Shown one piece after another: positions 1 to 7,060 of a DNA stretch of 14,941 nt. The notes under the pieces were generated by a model. That model made no database searches and was not told where the DNA came from. It saw only the letters and a program-made list of their open reading frames with translations. Position 1 is the stretch's first letter. Every line of letters begins with the position of its first letter. A program made the translations under genes and the position numbers. This DNA is from JAWXVE01 sp044425575 (GTDB lineage Bacteria; Bacillota; Clostridia; Lachnospirales; Lachnospiraceae), in assembly GCA_044425575.1 (NCBI GenBank), contig JAWXVE010000057.1, positions 1 through 14,941 on the forward strand. Direction: 5' to 3'.

Positions 1-146
1 ATTTCACCCTCTGTCATGCCTTCTGGTATTTCACCTTCTGGCATCTCACCTTCTGGCATCTCGCTTTCTGTCATGCCTTCTGGCATTTCTCCGGAAGGCA
101 TTTCACCTTCTGTCATACCTTCTGGTATCTCGCCCTCTGGCAATTC
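1..146 (-). repeat. Coding tandem repeats, 15-base (GEMPE) and 12-base (MTEG) units
   Basis: Read on the minus strand, the stretch is built of 15-base units encoding G-E-M/I/L-P-E, interrupted three times by 12-base units encoding M-T-E-G or M-T-E-S. Copies differ mostly at third positions and at the M/I/L codon, so this is an older protein-level repeat with some recent duplication. The array continues past the window edge, so its copy number is unknown. It keeps the reading frame throughout. Confidence 0.85.
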
Positions 147-395
147 ACCCTCTACCGTTCCCTGAGAGGTTCCACTACTCACTTCTCCCATAGTTCCTAC
201 TTGAATGGTAATCTCATTCCCATAAGCAGTTAGCACTTGGCCTACTACTTGAATCCCATCTACTTCTTCTAGTTCTATAGTTCCCTGCATGGATTCCATA
301 TCTCGTTCTCCAGTTACTTCCTCTTCCGTAGAGCTACATGCTGTCAATGCAAAGATTCCAAGCATTAATAGTGCGACTAATAGATTTCTATTCAT
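1..395 (-). CDS. Repeat-rich lipoprotein, partial (C-terminus beyond the left edge)
   Basis: At least 131 residues are visible, starting at ATG 395. The N-terminus is a lipoprotein signal: Asn/Arg, a hydrophobic stretch, then lipobox L-T-A-C with Cys20 as the expected lipidated residue. Residues 38-68 form a small beta-rich segment (VVGQVLTAYGNEITIQVG) resembling short extracytoplasmic domains of the DUF5666 style; that likeness is a guess. From residue 84 onward the protein is almost entirely tandem E-(M/I/L)-P-E-G units mixed with shorter M-T-E-G units. AAGGAAGG lies 12 bases before the start, and a TAA between them rules out an earlier in-frame start. The gene follows the permease stop by 29 bases, so it is probably the last visible member of the export operon. 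It should sit anchored on the outer face of the membrane. Function unknown; a substrate- or metal-binding accessory of the exporter is a guess from position and from the Met/Glu-rich repeats. Confidence 0.85.
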   Translation of the reverse strand, partial: MNRNLLVALLMLGIFALTACSSTEEEVTGERDMESMQGTIELEEVDGIQVVGQVLTAYGNEITIQVGTMGEVSSGTSQGTVEGELPEGEIPEGMTEGEMPSGEMPEGMTESEMPEGEMPEGEIPEGMTEGE

Positions 396-424
396 TCTTA
401 AACCATACCTTCCTTATGTACTAA

Positions 425-1804
425 CTATTCGTTATTTAAAGCTTCTATTGGAACTAGATTCGCTGCTTTCCTAGCAGGATAGAAGCCAAATATAGTAGCT
501 GTCACTACTGCAAATGCAAATGCAACCATAACAGAATCACCCGTTAATACTACTGTAATATCCGTCTGTTCCATCAAAGGAATAATAACAAAGCTTACTA
601 AAATACCTGCAATACCTCCTAATAAACCAATCATACTTGCTTCCACCAAGAATAACATAAGAATATCTCTTTTTCTTGTTCCGATTGCTCGCAATACACC
701 AATCTCCCGTGTTCGCTCTTTTACCGATACGAATAAAACATTCATAATACCAATTCCACCTACAATAAACACAATAACAGCTACCGCCATTAATAGCATA
801 GATAAGGTAGTTGCTGATTGCATGGCTGCTTCCATCGTTGCACCTGAATCTTCTATGGTATATTGTCCATCTGGATCCGATTGTGCCAATACTAATTCAA
901 TATTTGTCATAACAGAATCCACTGTATCTACATCTGTGGCGAGGATAGAGAATTGTGCTTCAATATCTCGTTCAAATAAGTATTTTTCAGCCGTAGAATA
1001 TGGCATAAATACAGCACTATCTGGTGCAACTCCTGATACCACAGAACCCATTTGGGCAAGAACACCATTGACCACATATGTTCTACCATCAATTTCTACC
1101 TTACTATCATAAGCATCATAAACAGTATCATACATCTGGACTGCTATATCATACCCTAAGATAATGCAACTGGTTGTATTGTCCACATCATCATCCGTAA
1201 TAAAACTACCAATCAATAATTCAAGATTGGAAATTTCCTGATAAGCACTTTGGGTTCCAACAATAGTAACATCTATGGCTTCTTCTAGATTACCACCTAA
1301 CACGCTATTATCTGTAGAGGCTAGAATAACACCTGCCGTAATATTGGGTACAAAGAATAAGAGCTCTTCTAATTGCTCTATATCCATAGTATCCACCGAT
1401 TGAATGGAAGTAATAGCACTACTCATACTAGTTCCGCCACCTGCTGCGCTATTACGGTCACCTCCGCCTGAACTGCCTCCACCTGAACTGCTTCCACCTG
1501 ATGAAGCTCCTGATGTTGGCGCACCTCCCGACATACCACCCATTTCCATTCCGCCGCCCATTTCCATTCCAGCCATCATTCCTTCCATGCCAAAGGATGA
1601 GCTAGCACCTGCACTTACGGTAATGGTACCTGCATTTAAGGTTTTAAATTGTTCTGCCACATCTTGCTTACCACCTTCTCCAATGGCAATTACCATTACA
1701 ATCGTAGCAGTTCCTACGATAATTCCAAGAGAGGTAAGAAATACTTTCGATTTATTCTGTCTAAGGTTAATGATTACAAAGCGAAATATTTCACTAAGAC
1801 GCAT
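425..1804 (-). CDS. MacB/FtsX-type ABC transporter permease with Gly/Ser/Met-rich loop
   Basis: 459 residues. Topology is that of the MacB permease family: a first membrane segment at about 20-42, a large extracytoplasmic (MacB_PCD-like) region to about 330, then membrane segments near 333-358, 383-408 and 424-444. The FtsX-domain coupling motif is clear at 361-381 (VKERTREIGVLRAIGTRKRD), and so is the C-terminal PARKAANLVPIEAL signature. Unlike Gram-negative MacB there is no fused ATPase domain; in Firmicutes the ATPase is normally a separate gene. Residues about 66-126 are an unusual low-complexity insert: first Gly/Met/Glu (MEMGG-like), then Gly/Ser only. The start ATG lies one base after the adaptor gene's stop, so translation is probably coupled. 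With the adaptor it should form an exporter of peptides, antibiotics or other amphipathic compounds; the substrate cannot be told. Family assignment is secure, substrate is not. Confidence 0.93.
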   Translation of the reverse strand: MRLSEIFRFVIINLRQNKSKVFLTSLGIIVGTATIVMVIAIGEGGKQDVAEQFKTLNAGTITVSAGASSSFGMEGMMAGMEMGGGMEMGGMSGGAPTSGASSGGSSSGGGSSGGGDRNSAAGGGTSMSSAITSIQSVDTMDIEQLEELLFFVPNITAGVILASTDNSVLGGNLEEAIDVTIVGTQSAYQEISNLELLIGSFITDDDVDNTTSCIILGYDIAVQMYDTVYDAYDSKVEIDGRTYVVNGVLAQMGSVVSGVAPDSAVFMPYSTAEKYLFERDIEAQFSILATDVDTVDSVMTNIELVLAQSDPDGQYTIEDSGATMEAAMQSATTLSMLLMAVAVIVFIVGGIGIMNVLFVSVKERTREIGVLRAIGTRKRDILMLFLVEASMIGLLGGIAGILVSFVIIPLMEQTDITVVLTGDSVMVAFAFAVVTATIFGFYPARKAANLVPIEALNNE

Positions 1805-1805
1805 T

Positions 1806-3557
1806 CTACATCACCGCGCTTTCTATGATGACAATATCGCCTTCTTGTAATCCCGATACGATTTCTACATCAAATCCATCTGAAAATCCTGTTTCTACTT
1901 CTACTAATTCAATTTCTCCAAGTTCATTAATCATCTTAACGTATTGTTTACCGTCTTCGTTGGTTACGCACTTACTTGAGATTACAAGCACATCTTCTTG
2001 TTGTCGCTGAATAAATGTAACGGTATTGGTCATACCTTCGTATACTACCATATCTTCATATGGAGTTAGATCACACGTAATATATACGGCATAACTCACA
2101 CTTGATGTCATTCCAGAGGATGGTGTAATGGAAATGGTATCGATTTCACCGATTATTTGAATATCTTCATAAGCATCAAATACCACATATGTTTCCATAC
2201 CTACGTATAGATCACCAATATCTTCTTGGGCAATGCTTACATATACATTCACTTCTGTACTATCTGCAATGGTAGTAATGGTATTACCAGCAGAAAGTTC
2301 ATTGCCTTCCTCTGATTGCGTCATAACATACCCCGCTACTGGTGCCACTACTAGACTGGTCACCTCATCATAAGAAGCAATTTCATCGTTCAAATCATCT
2401 ACACTCTTCTGTGCACTGGCAATATCATTGTCAATCTGTGCAATGGTATTGTCATAAGTTGCTTGTGCTGTTTCATATTCATAGACTTCTGTATTATACT
2501 CAGAGTCTAACGATAAGAGCTGACTTCGATATGTTAAGTAATAGCTTTCCTTAGCAGTGTATTGATCTGCAATGTCATCTACATAATCTTCCATTTGCTC
2601 CATTAATTGATCATAAGTCGATTCATAATTACTTTGGGCTTGTTCCAAGGCTGATTGTGCCTGAGAATAAGCAGATTGTGCTTGCGTCAAAGTAGTCTGT
2701 GCTGCTGTTACTGCTTCTTCTGCTGCTGTTACTTCTTCTGTAGCTGCTGTTACTGCTTCTGTGGCTGCTGTTTTATCAGCAGAATCAGCAGAATCAGCAA
2801 AACTTGCTAGTTTTGCCTCTTGTGTAGTAAGGTTACTCTTTGCAGTGGTCAGTGCATTATTTGCAGTGGTAAGTGTATTATTTGCCGCTGTTACTGCATT
2901 AGATGCAGATGTCACATTTGCTTCGAGTGTGGCAATGTTATAGGTGTCATACAATTCATAGAATTCAGTTTCTACCTCTGCATGAGCAATTCCTATATCC
3001 GTAATATTCTCATCATATTGTGCAAGTTGTGCATCAAGGTCAGCCGATGTTAAGGAATAGGATGTATCTGCCACTTCTCCTGTATAGATTTGTTGCAGGT
3101 AAGTACTCTCTGCTTGTATTTTTCTTGATTCGGCCGAAATCAAAGTGGCTTCCAAAGATAATTGTTGTGCATACAATTGATCTTGAATCTCTTCTATGGC
3201 TTCCTCTTGTGCCTCAGCATCAATAAGCACTAAGGAATCTCCCGCTTCTACGTACTGTCCTGCATTAGCATAGACTTCTGCAATGGTTGCCGCATAAGTA
3301 AGGGAAACGGTTTCTGTATTTAAGCTAGTTGAGCCTGACTCTGAAATTCCTACAATAATATTATCAACTCGAACTGTTTCCTCCAGGTATTGATTTACAT
3401 TCATGGCTTGTTGTCCAAGATTCCCTGAATCACTAAAGTACATGGTTAATCCAATGGCAACTCCCCCAACAACTACTACGCCTCCTATTGTAATTGCTAC
3501 TACTTTCGGGGTCATTGTACCAATTATCTTTTGTCCTAGTTCTTTTACTTTACTCAC
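1806..3557 (-). CDS. HlyD/MacA-like membrane-fusion (periplasmic adaptor) protein
   Basis: 583 residues, long for the family, mainly because of an extended coiled coil. Order: one N-terminal membrane anchor (about 18-41); first half of a lipoyl-like hairpin domain (about 78-115, with AGQYVEAGDSLVLIDA); an Ala/Thr/Gln/Glu-rich coiled coil (about 115-398); second lipoyl half (about 400-432, VVAPVAGYVMTQSEEGNELSAGN); beta-barrel (about 433-518); and a membrane-proximal C-terminal domain ending in GLQEGDIVIIESAVM. The start is GTG 3557, preceded by a full AGGAGG (3568-3573) ten bases upstream; no other in-frame start lies close to that site. It directly precedes the permease, the usual adaptor-permease order. 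In a Gram-positive cell such adaptors extend from the membrane through the wall zone and help the permease move its substrate outward. A predicted regulator-controlled promoter lies just upstream. Confidence 0.93.
   Translation of the reverse strand: MSKVKELGQKIIGTMTPKVVAITIGGVVVVGGVAIGLTMYFSDSGNLGQQAMNVNQYLEETVRVDNIIVGISESGSTSLNTETVSLTYAATIAEVYANAGQYVEAGDSLVLIDAEAQEEAIEEIQDQLYAQQLSLEATLISAESRKIQAESTYLQQIYTGEVADTSYSLTSADLDAQLAQYDENITDIGIAHAEVETEFYELYDTYNIATLEANVTSASNAVTAANNTLTTANNALTTAKSNLTTQEAKLASFADSADSADKTAATEAVTAATEEVTAAEEAVTAAQTTLTQAQSAYSQAQSALEQAQSNYESTYDQLMEQMEDYVDDIADQYTAKESYYLTYRSQLLSLDSEYNTEVYEYETAQATYDNTIAQIDNDIASAQKSVDDLNDEIASYDEVTSLVVAPVAGYVMTQSEEGNELSAGNTITTIADSTEVNVYVSIAQEDIGDLYVGMETYVVFDAYEDIQIIGEIDTISITPSSGMTSSVSYAVYITCDLTPYEDMVVYEGMTNTVTFIQRQQEDVLVISSKCVTNEDGKQYVKMINELGEIELVEVETGFSDGFDVEIVSGLQEGDIVIIESAVM
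2701..2774 (-). repeat. 21-base heptad-encoding tandem repeat, array A
   Basis: Three adjacent 21-base copies (2701-2721, 2722-2742, 2743-2763) and the start of a fourth share the plus-strand core gctgctgttact. Each copy encodes one seven-residue turn, read as TEAVTAA, TEEVTAA and EEAVTAA. A 21-base period equals one coiled-coil heptad, so copies can be gained or lost without breaking the register. Confidence 0.85.
2839..2901 (-). repeat. 21-base heptad-encoding tandem repeat, array B
   Basis: Three copies (2839-2859, 2860-2880, 2881-2901) share the plus-strand pattern tttgcagtggt-n-agtg-n-atta, the third being more diverged. They encode heptads of the type NALTTAN in the adaptor's coiled coil. 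The array is separate in sequence from array A, which points to independent heptad duplication. Confidence 0.8.
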
Positions 3558-3576
3558 AGTCTAATTTCCTCCTTTT

Positions 3577-3606
3577 ACAATTCTCATTATTATAGTTGAA
3601 AATTGT
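3577..3606. repeat. 9-base inverted repeat flanking the -10 box of the adaptor gene
   Basis: acaattctc (3577-3585) and gaaaattgt (3598-3606) are inverted copies with one mismatch that would be a G-U pair in RNA. They are separated by 12 bases that contain the TATAAT box. The arm centres are 21 bases apart, about two helical turns. No T-run follows on the minus strand, so it does not look like a terminator. An operator or a weak leader hairpin are both possible. Confidence 0.4.
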
Positions 3607-3619
3607 GACCATATTATGA
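3589..3619 (-). promoter_or_regulatory. Predicted regulator-dependent promoter for the export cassette
   Basis: On the minus strand, TCATAATATGG (3619-3609) is followed directly by TCACAATTTTC (3608-3598), two TCA-type half sites 11 bases apart. AAC and then the -10 box TATAAT (3594-3589) follow. No -35 hexamer is recognisable; the half sites occupy its place. The first half site overlaps the histidine kinase stop codon. The layout matches the one upstream of the response regulator gene. The inference is direct control by the neighbouring OmpR-type regulator. Confidence 0.55.
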
Positions 3620-5074
3620 GGGGATTCGATAAAAGAAAGAAACTCCATCCTCTACGTTCACTACCCCACAGGTTCCCCCGTGCTTAGTAATAATAGTTCT
3701 CACAATGGATAACCCCAACCCTACATTTTGATTAGTGCGGATTCTAGCCCGATCTGAACGATAAAAGCTATTCCAAATAACCTCTAATTCCTCTTCTTCA
3801 ATTTGCATTCCTTGATTCTGTACACGGAATATCACCTCATTCTCTTCTTTTCGTGCTTCAATGATAATAGTATCCCCTGACTTTGTATGATGGGTGGCAT
3901 TGGTAATATAATTCTTCATTGCTTGCTCTAAATATTTCGCGTCACCTACAATTTCCATTCCACTTTCTATTTGAATCAGTACTTGAAACTCCGTTAATAA
4001 TGGCTCCATTTTCATGAGAAGTGTATTGCAAAGCTCTGAATAAGAGAAGTGTTCCTTATTCATTTCACATATTCCACTCTCTACAGATGACATGGTTAGC
4101 ATACTACTAACCATATCACTTAATCGTCCTGCTTCCTCTATCATGGTATCATAGTAATATTCTTTATCAATTCCCTCAATATCACTTTTTAAATTAGCTG
4201 CATATAATTGTAATAAGGCTAGCGGCGTCTTCATTTCATGGGAAACATTGCCCACAAAATCTCGTTGCATCTTCTCTGCCTTCTTATGAAAGTCTAGTTC
4301 CTCTGCTAACTGCTCATTTGCTTGACTCAGTGCTCCAATACTTTCTTCTAGCTTGCCTGACATTTTATTAATGCTGCAAGCAAGATTGGATAGCTCCTTA
4401 CTGGGTTCATCCTCATTTGCAGTCTGGCTAAAATCTAATTCTGCTAGTTGAACCGATACATGTTCAATCTCACGAATAGGCTTTGTAATGGTCTTAGATA
4501 AGAATGCAGCCAAGACAATCCCCATAGCAACTCCCACCAAATCAATTAACATATTTGAGCGAGCCAATATGGTAACACTACTTTGGATGGATTCCATAGG
4601 CAACATCATCAGACAAGTTACCGTTTCCTCTTCATAGAGAAACTCTGCTTGTAACTGCAAAATAGCTTCTTCCGCCTGCAATTCATTTGCAATGCGAACA
4701 TTCGGGTGTTTGGGTATAGCTCCCTTCCCCTCGGATTCTAGTTCTTCCGGATTACGCTCTGGTATATCGACTCCATATCCATCTAGATGGCTTGCTTCTA
4801 GCGTTCTAGAAGAGTATCGCAATTCCCCATTGCATACAATAATGTAACTGATTCCATGTTCCCATTCATATTCTTGGGTAGATTTTTGAATACTTTCTAA
4901 AGAACCATCATAACCTTCCACTAGTTCTGCATATCCCTCTTCCATAGTATCGGACTTAATGTATGTATAATAATCTAACGCAAAATACTTTACAAAGATA
5001 TATTGCAAGAAAACAAGTCCTACAATCAATGCAAAAAAACATAGGAACATACGATTCTTAATTGCTATTTTCAC
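3614..5074 (-). CDS. Sensor histidine kinase (two-component system)
   Basis: 486 residues. A first membrane segment (about 9-33), an extracellular sensing region of about 140 residues, a second membrane segment (about 175-193), HAMP linker (about 195-245), then the HisKA dimerisation helix with phospho-acceptor His279 in FVGNVSHEMKTPL. The ATPase domain shows the N box around Asn388/Asn392 (KNYITNATHHT) and the G2 box VGLGLSIV (451-458). The G1 box reads QNQGMQI, so the usual DxG Asp is Asn420; similar NxG forms occur in VanS-like kinases, so activity is still likely. The start is GTG 5074 with GAGG six bases upstream, overlapping the end of the regulator gene by 17 bases, which implies coupled translation. 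It should sense an envelope or drug signal and phosphorylate the adjacent regulator; the exporter downstream is the probable output. Confidence 0.95.
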   Translation of the reverse strand: MKIAIKNRMFLCFFALIVGLVFLQYIFVKYFALDYYTYIKSDTMEEGYAELVEGYDGSLESIQKSTQEYEWEHGISYIIVCNGELRYSSRTLEASHLDGYGVDIPERNPEELESEGKGAIPKHPNVRIANELQAEEAILQLQAEFLYEEETVTCLMMLPMESIQSSVTILARSNMLIDLVGVAMGIVLAAFLSKTITKPIREIEHVSVQLAELDFSQTANEDEPSKELSNLACSINKMSGKLEESIGALSQANEQLAEELDFHKKAEKMQRDFVGNVSHEMKTPLALLQLYAANLKSDIEGIDKEYYYDTMIEEAGRLSDMVSSMLTMSSVESGICEMNKEHFSYSELCNTLLMKMEPLLTEFQVLIQIESGMEIVGDAKYLEQAMKNYITNATHHTKSGDTIIIEARKEENEVIFRVQNQGMQIEEEELEVIWNSFYRSDRARIRTNQNVGLGLSIVRTIITKHGGTCGVVNVEDGVSFFYRIPS

Positions 5075-5759
5075 ATATCACCTCATATTTATAACCTATT
5101 CCATAAACGGTAGAAATACGATTTCCACTTGTTCTTATCTTTGCACGTAACTGCTTCACATAAGTGTCCACTGTTCGGTCTTCTCCTTCGTAGTTATACC
5201 CCCACACATCATTTAAAAGTTGATCTCTGGTAAATGCAATTGCTGGATTCAACATTAGATAATAGAGCAAATCAAACTCTCGCTTCGTTAATTCAATCTC
5301 TTTCTCATGAATGCAACATCGCCTAGTGCTAACACGAATACTTGTATCACCACACGTTAACTCACTTGCATAATCTTTACCTGCACGGCGTAGAACCGTC
5401 TCAATTCTAGCCAACAAAATTGTTGGTGAAAAACTTTTTAGAATATAATCATCCACACCATTTTGCAACCCTCTAATCTGATCTTCCTCTCCCTCTCTCG
5501 CAGTCAACATGATTACAGGTGTCATAGATTCATTCTGGCGAATTTCTTTCAATACTTGAAACCCATTGCAAATGGGCATCATTACATCTAACAATACAAG
5601 ATCGATTTCTGTATGATGATCGTAATAACAAGCAAGTGCCTCCTCTCCATTATACGCCTGCATAATATGAAACTGATTTGCTTGTAAAAAGTCTTTTAAC
5701 ACCCGTACCATCTTCTCTTCATCATCTACTAATAAGATACATCTCTTACCATCTATCAT
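5058..5759 (-). CDS. OmpR/PhoB-family response regulator
   Basis: 233 residues from ATG 5759. Receiver domain (about 6-120): acidic pair Asp12/Asp13, phospho-acceptor Asp58 in LVLLDVMMP, Thr86 in MLTA, Lys108 in DDYILKSF. The usual Pro after this Lys is Ser109. A winged-helix DNA-binding domain (about 132-228) carries the family signature (LTKREFDLLYYL, DQLLNDVWGY, RTVDTYVKQLRAKI, TVYGIGYKYE). This start is chosen because AAGGGAG lies about 7 bases upstream; an in-frame upstream ATG at 5813 would add 18 hydrophobic residues not expected in the family and lacks a good ribosome site. It forms an operon with the kinase (17-base overlap). The same promoter arrangement lies upstream of this gene and of the adaptor gene, suggesting autoregulation and control of the exporter. 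Confidence 0.95.
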   Translation of the reverse strand: MIDGKRCILLVDDEEKMVRVLKDFLQANQFHIMQAYNGEEALACYYDHHTEIDLVLLDVMMPICNGFQVLKEIRQNESMTPVIMLTAREGEEDQIRGLQNGVDDYILKSFSPTILLARIETVLRRAGKDYASELTCGDTSIRVSTRRCCIHEKEIELTKREFDLLYYLMLNPAIAFTRDQLLNDVWGYNYEGEDRTVDTYVKQLRAKIRTSGNRISTVYGIGYKYEVICENSN

Positions 5760-5822
5760 ATTACTCTCCCTTCTTATAACAAAATTAAAAATGAAAATAA
5801 GAGAGACTCTCATCTCCCTTAA

Positions 5823-5853
5823 AATATATCAACCAATTGTGATAAACATGTGA
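5823..5853 (-). promoter_or_regulatory. Predicted autoregulated promoter for the two-component operon
   Basis: On the minus strand, TCACATGTTTA (5853-5843) is followed directly by TCACAATTGGT (5842-5832), then TGA and the -10 box TATATT (5828-5823). The two half sites are 11 bases apart, as in PhoB/OmpR direct repeats. No good -35 is present. The 8-base TCACAATT and its 6-base distance to the -10 box are identical to the site before the adaptor gene. Transcription would begin near 5816, leaving a leader of about 56 bases. Confidence 0.55.
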
Positions 5854-5866
5854 TGATTCATACGAC

Positions 5867-7060
5867 TTAGAACCCCAATTTCTGTTTATAATAATCTCCT
5901 CGCTCCTCAAAGTTCTTAAAATACCCGTAGGACGCAGCGGCTGGAGATAAGATACAAGCCTTACCCCATGGTGTAATCTTCTGAGCAAGTGGAATAGCTT
6001 CATCTAGATCTTCACAATAATATGCATCAGGCACATGACAAACCTCTTGGTAGATGCGATTCCCGGAGGCATACATACAGATAAAGTTCACATCACTACG
6101 CTCCTTTATAAAATCAATTAAATCTCCATAATCAATGCCTCGATCCATACCACCAATTAGTACCGTTCCCACATTATGAATGCTGGTGGTTGCTTGGATT
6201 GCAGATTGGCATATGGTAGAGATGGAATCATCATAGTACGTAACACCCTCTATTTCACCTAACCGCTCTAGGCGATGAGGTAGTCCCCTAAAAGAATTCA
6301 TTGCCTCCATGGCCGCTTCCTTAGCTATTCCATAAAGTTTCGTTGCAATTTCCATTACCACATAGGCATTATATTGGTTATGTTCCCCTTGCAAAGAAGT
6401 TAGATTCATTCCCTTGGCATCTGCCTTATGGATGACTTCCTTCCTAGATTGTGTGGGAATATCAGGTACATTTTCCCCTTGGTAACAAATATCAGACTTT
6501 TCTTGGTAACGAATGATAGACAATTTTGCTCCATGGTAATGCTCTATCGTTCCATAATAATCTAAGTGGTCTTCATATAGGTTGAGATAAACCGCCACAT
6601 GAGGCGATATTTGTAATTGATATAGCTGATGACAAGACAGTTCGAATACAATAATGGTCTCTTCCGTTATCTCATGGTATCGTTCCAAGGGTGGTAACCC
6701 AATGTTACCTACTAAAATCACGTCTTTCCCACAACTTCTCAGAGTATGATACAATAAAGATGCTGTAGTGCTCTTCCCCTTCGTTCCTGTGATTCCAATT
6801 ACTTGATCACGAAATTCCCCTAAGAATAGAGACGTTTGCGAGATAATCTGTTCCCGTGGTTCTGGATAATAGATTCCTGGACTTTTCACCACATAATCAT
6901 ATGTTTCCCATGAAATATCCTCAGCCTTCCCTTCAAAAGTCTCAACAGAAGAAGGCTCACAGTATGACTGTATAAAGTCTCTCGTGGCCTTTCCCTCAAC
7001 TCCCAATCCCCAGATTAAGATTCGCTTCTTGAATAATGTGTCTACCATCTTACAGCTCAA
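5867..7060 (-). CDS. MurD-like Mur ligase, probably MurD2-type (UDP-MurNAc-L-Ala:L-Glu ligase)
   Basis: 397 residues, shorter than typical MurD (about 440-450). Visible Mur-ligase motifs: N-terminal Rossmann GLGVEGKA (18-25), SPG (60-62), ATP loop GITGTKGKST (89-98; Lys replaces the usual Asn), ELSCHQL (140-146; usually ELSSFQL), NLYEDHLDYYG (160-170), PHRLE (261-265), YDDSIST (276-282; usually NDSKATN), GGMDRGIDY (303-311) and C-terminal SPAAAS with NFEERG (372-388), which mark the MurD branch. It would join glutamate to UDP-MurNAc-L-alanine in the cytoplasm using ATP. The altered NDSKATN and DKG motifs, and the neighbouring MurL-like gene, suggest L-Glu rather than D-Glu as substrate (inference). 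The start is TTG 7060, with GAGGAG five bases upstream and an 11-base overlap with the preceding gene. ATG 7048, one base after that gene's stop, is an alternative losing four residues. Confidence 0.85.
   Translation of the reverse strand: MSCKMVDTLFKKRILIWGLGVEGKATRDFIQSYCEPSSVETFEGKAEDISWETYDYVVKSPGIYYPEPREQIISQTSLFLGEFRDQVIGITGTKGKSTTASLLYHTLRSCGKDVILVGNIGLPPLERYHEITEETIIVFELSCHQLYQLQISPHVAVYLNLYEDHLDYYGTIEHYHGAKLSIIRYQEKSDICYQGENVPDIPTQSRKEVIHKADAKGMNLTSLQGEHNQYNAYVVMEIATKLYGIAKEAAMEAMNSFRGLPHRLERLGEIEGVTYYDDSISTICQSAIQATTSIHNVGTVLIGGMDRGIDYGDLIDFIKERSDVNFICMYASGNRIYQEVCHVPDAYYCEDLDEAIPLAQKITPWGKACILSPAAASYGYFKNFEERGDYYKQKLGF

Noticed and set aside
1..146. Short regular repeats resembling a CRISPR array or a non-coding satellite.
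   Set aside because: The units are contiguous with no unique spacers, keep one open frame and encode a clear peptide repeat in a lipoprotein.
1404..1850. Proline-rich plus-strand open frame of 148 codons.
   Set aside because: It is the antisense shadow of the permease's Gly/Ser codons; it has no ribosome site and the minus-strand protein is clearly real.
5801..5811. Perfect short palindrome GAGAGACTCTC as a terminator after the Mur ligase.
   Set aside because: The stem is only 4-5 pairs with a minimal loop, and it lies downstream of the predicted regulator promoter; too weak to call.
5760..5813. An 18-residue upstream extension of the response regulator.
   Set aside because: It is hydrophobic, unlike the family's N-terminus, and the good ribosome site fits ATG 5759 instead.
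5785..6003. 72-codon minus-strand open frame over the end of the Mur ligase gene.
   Set aside because: It overlaps a convincing ligase C-terminus (SPAAAS, NFEERG) in another frame and resembles nothing known.
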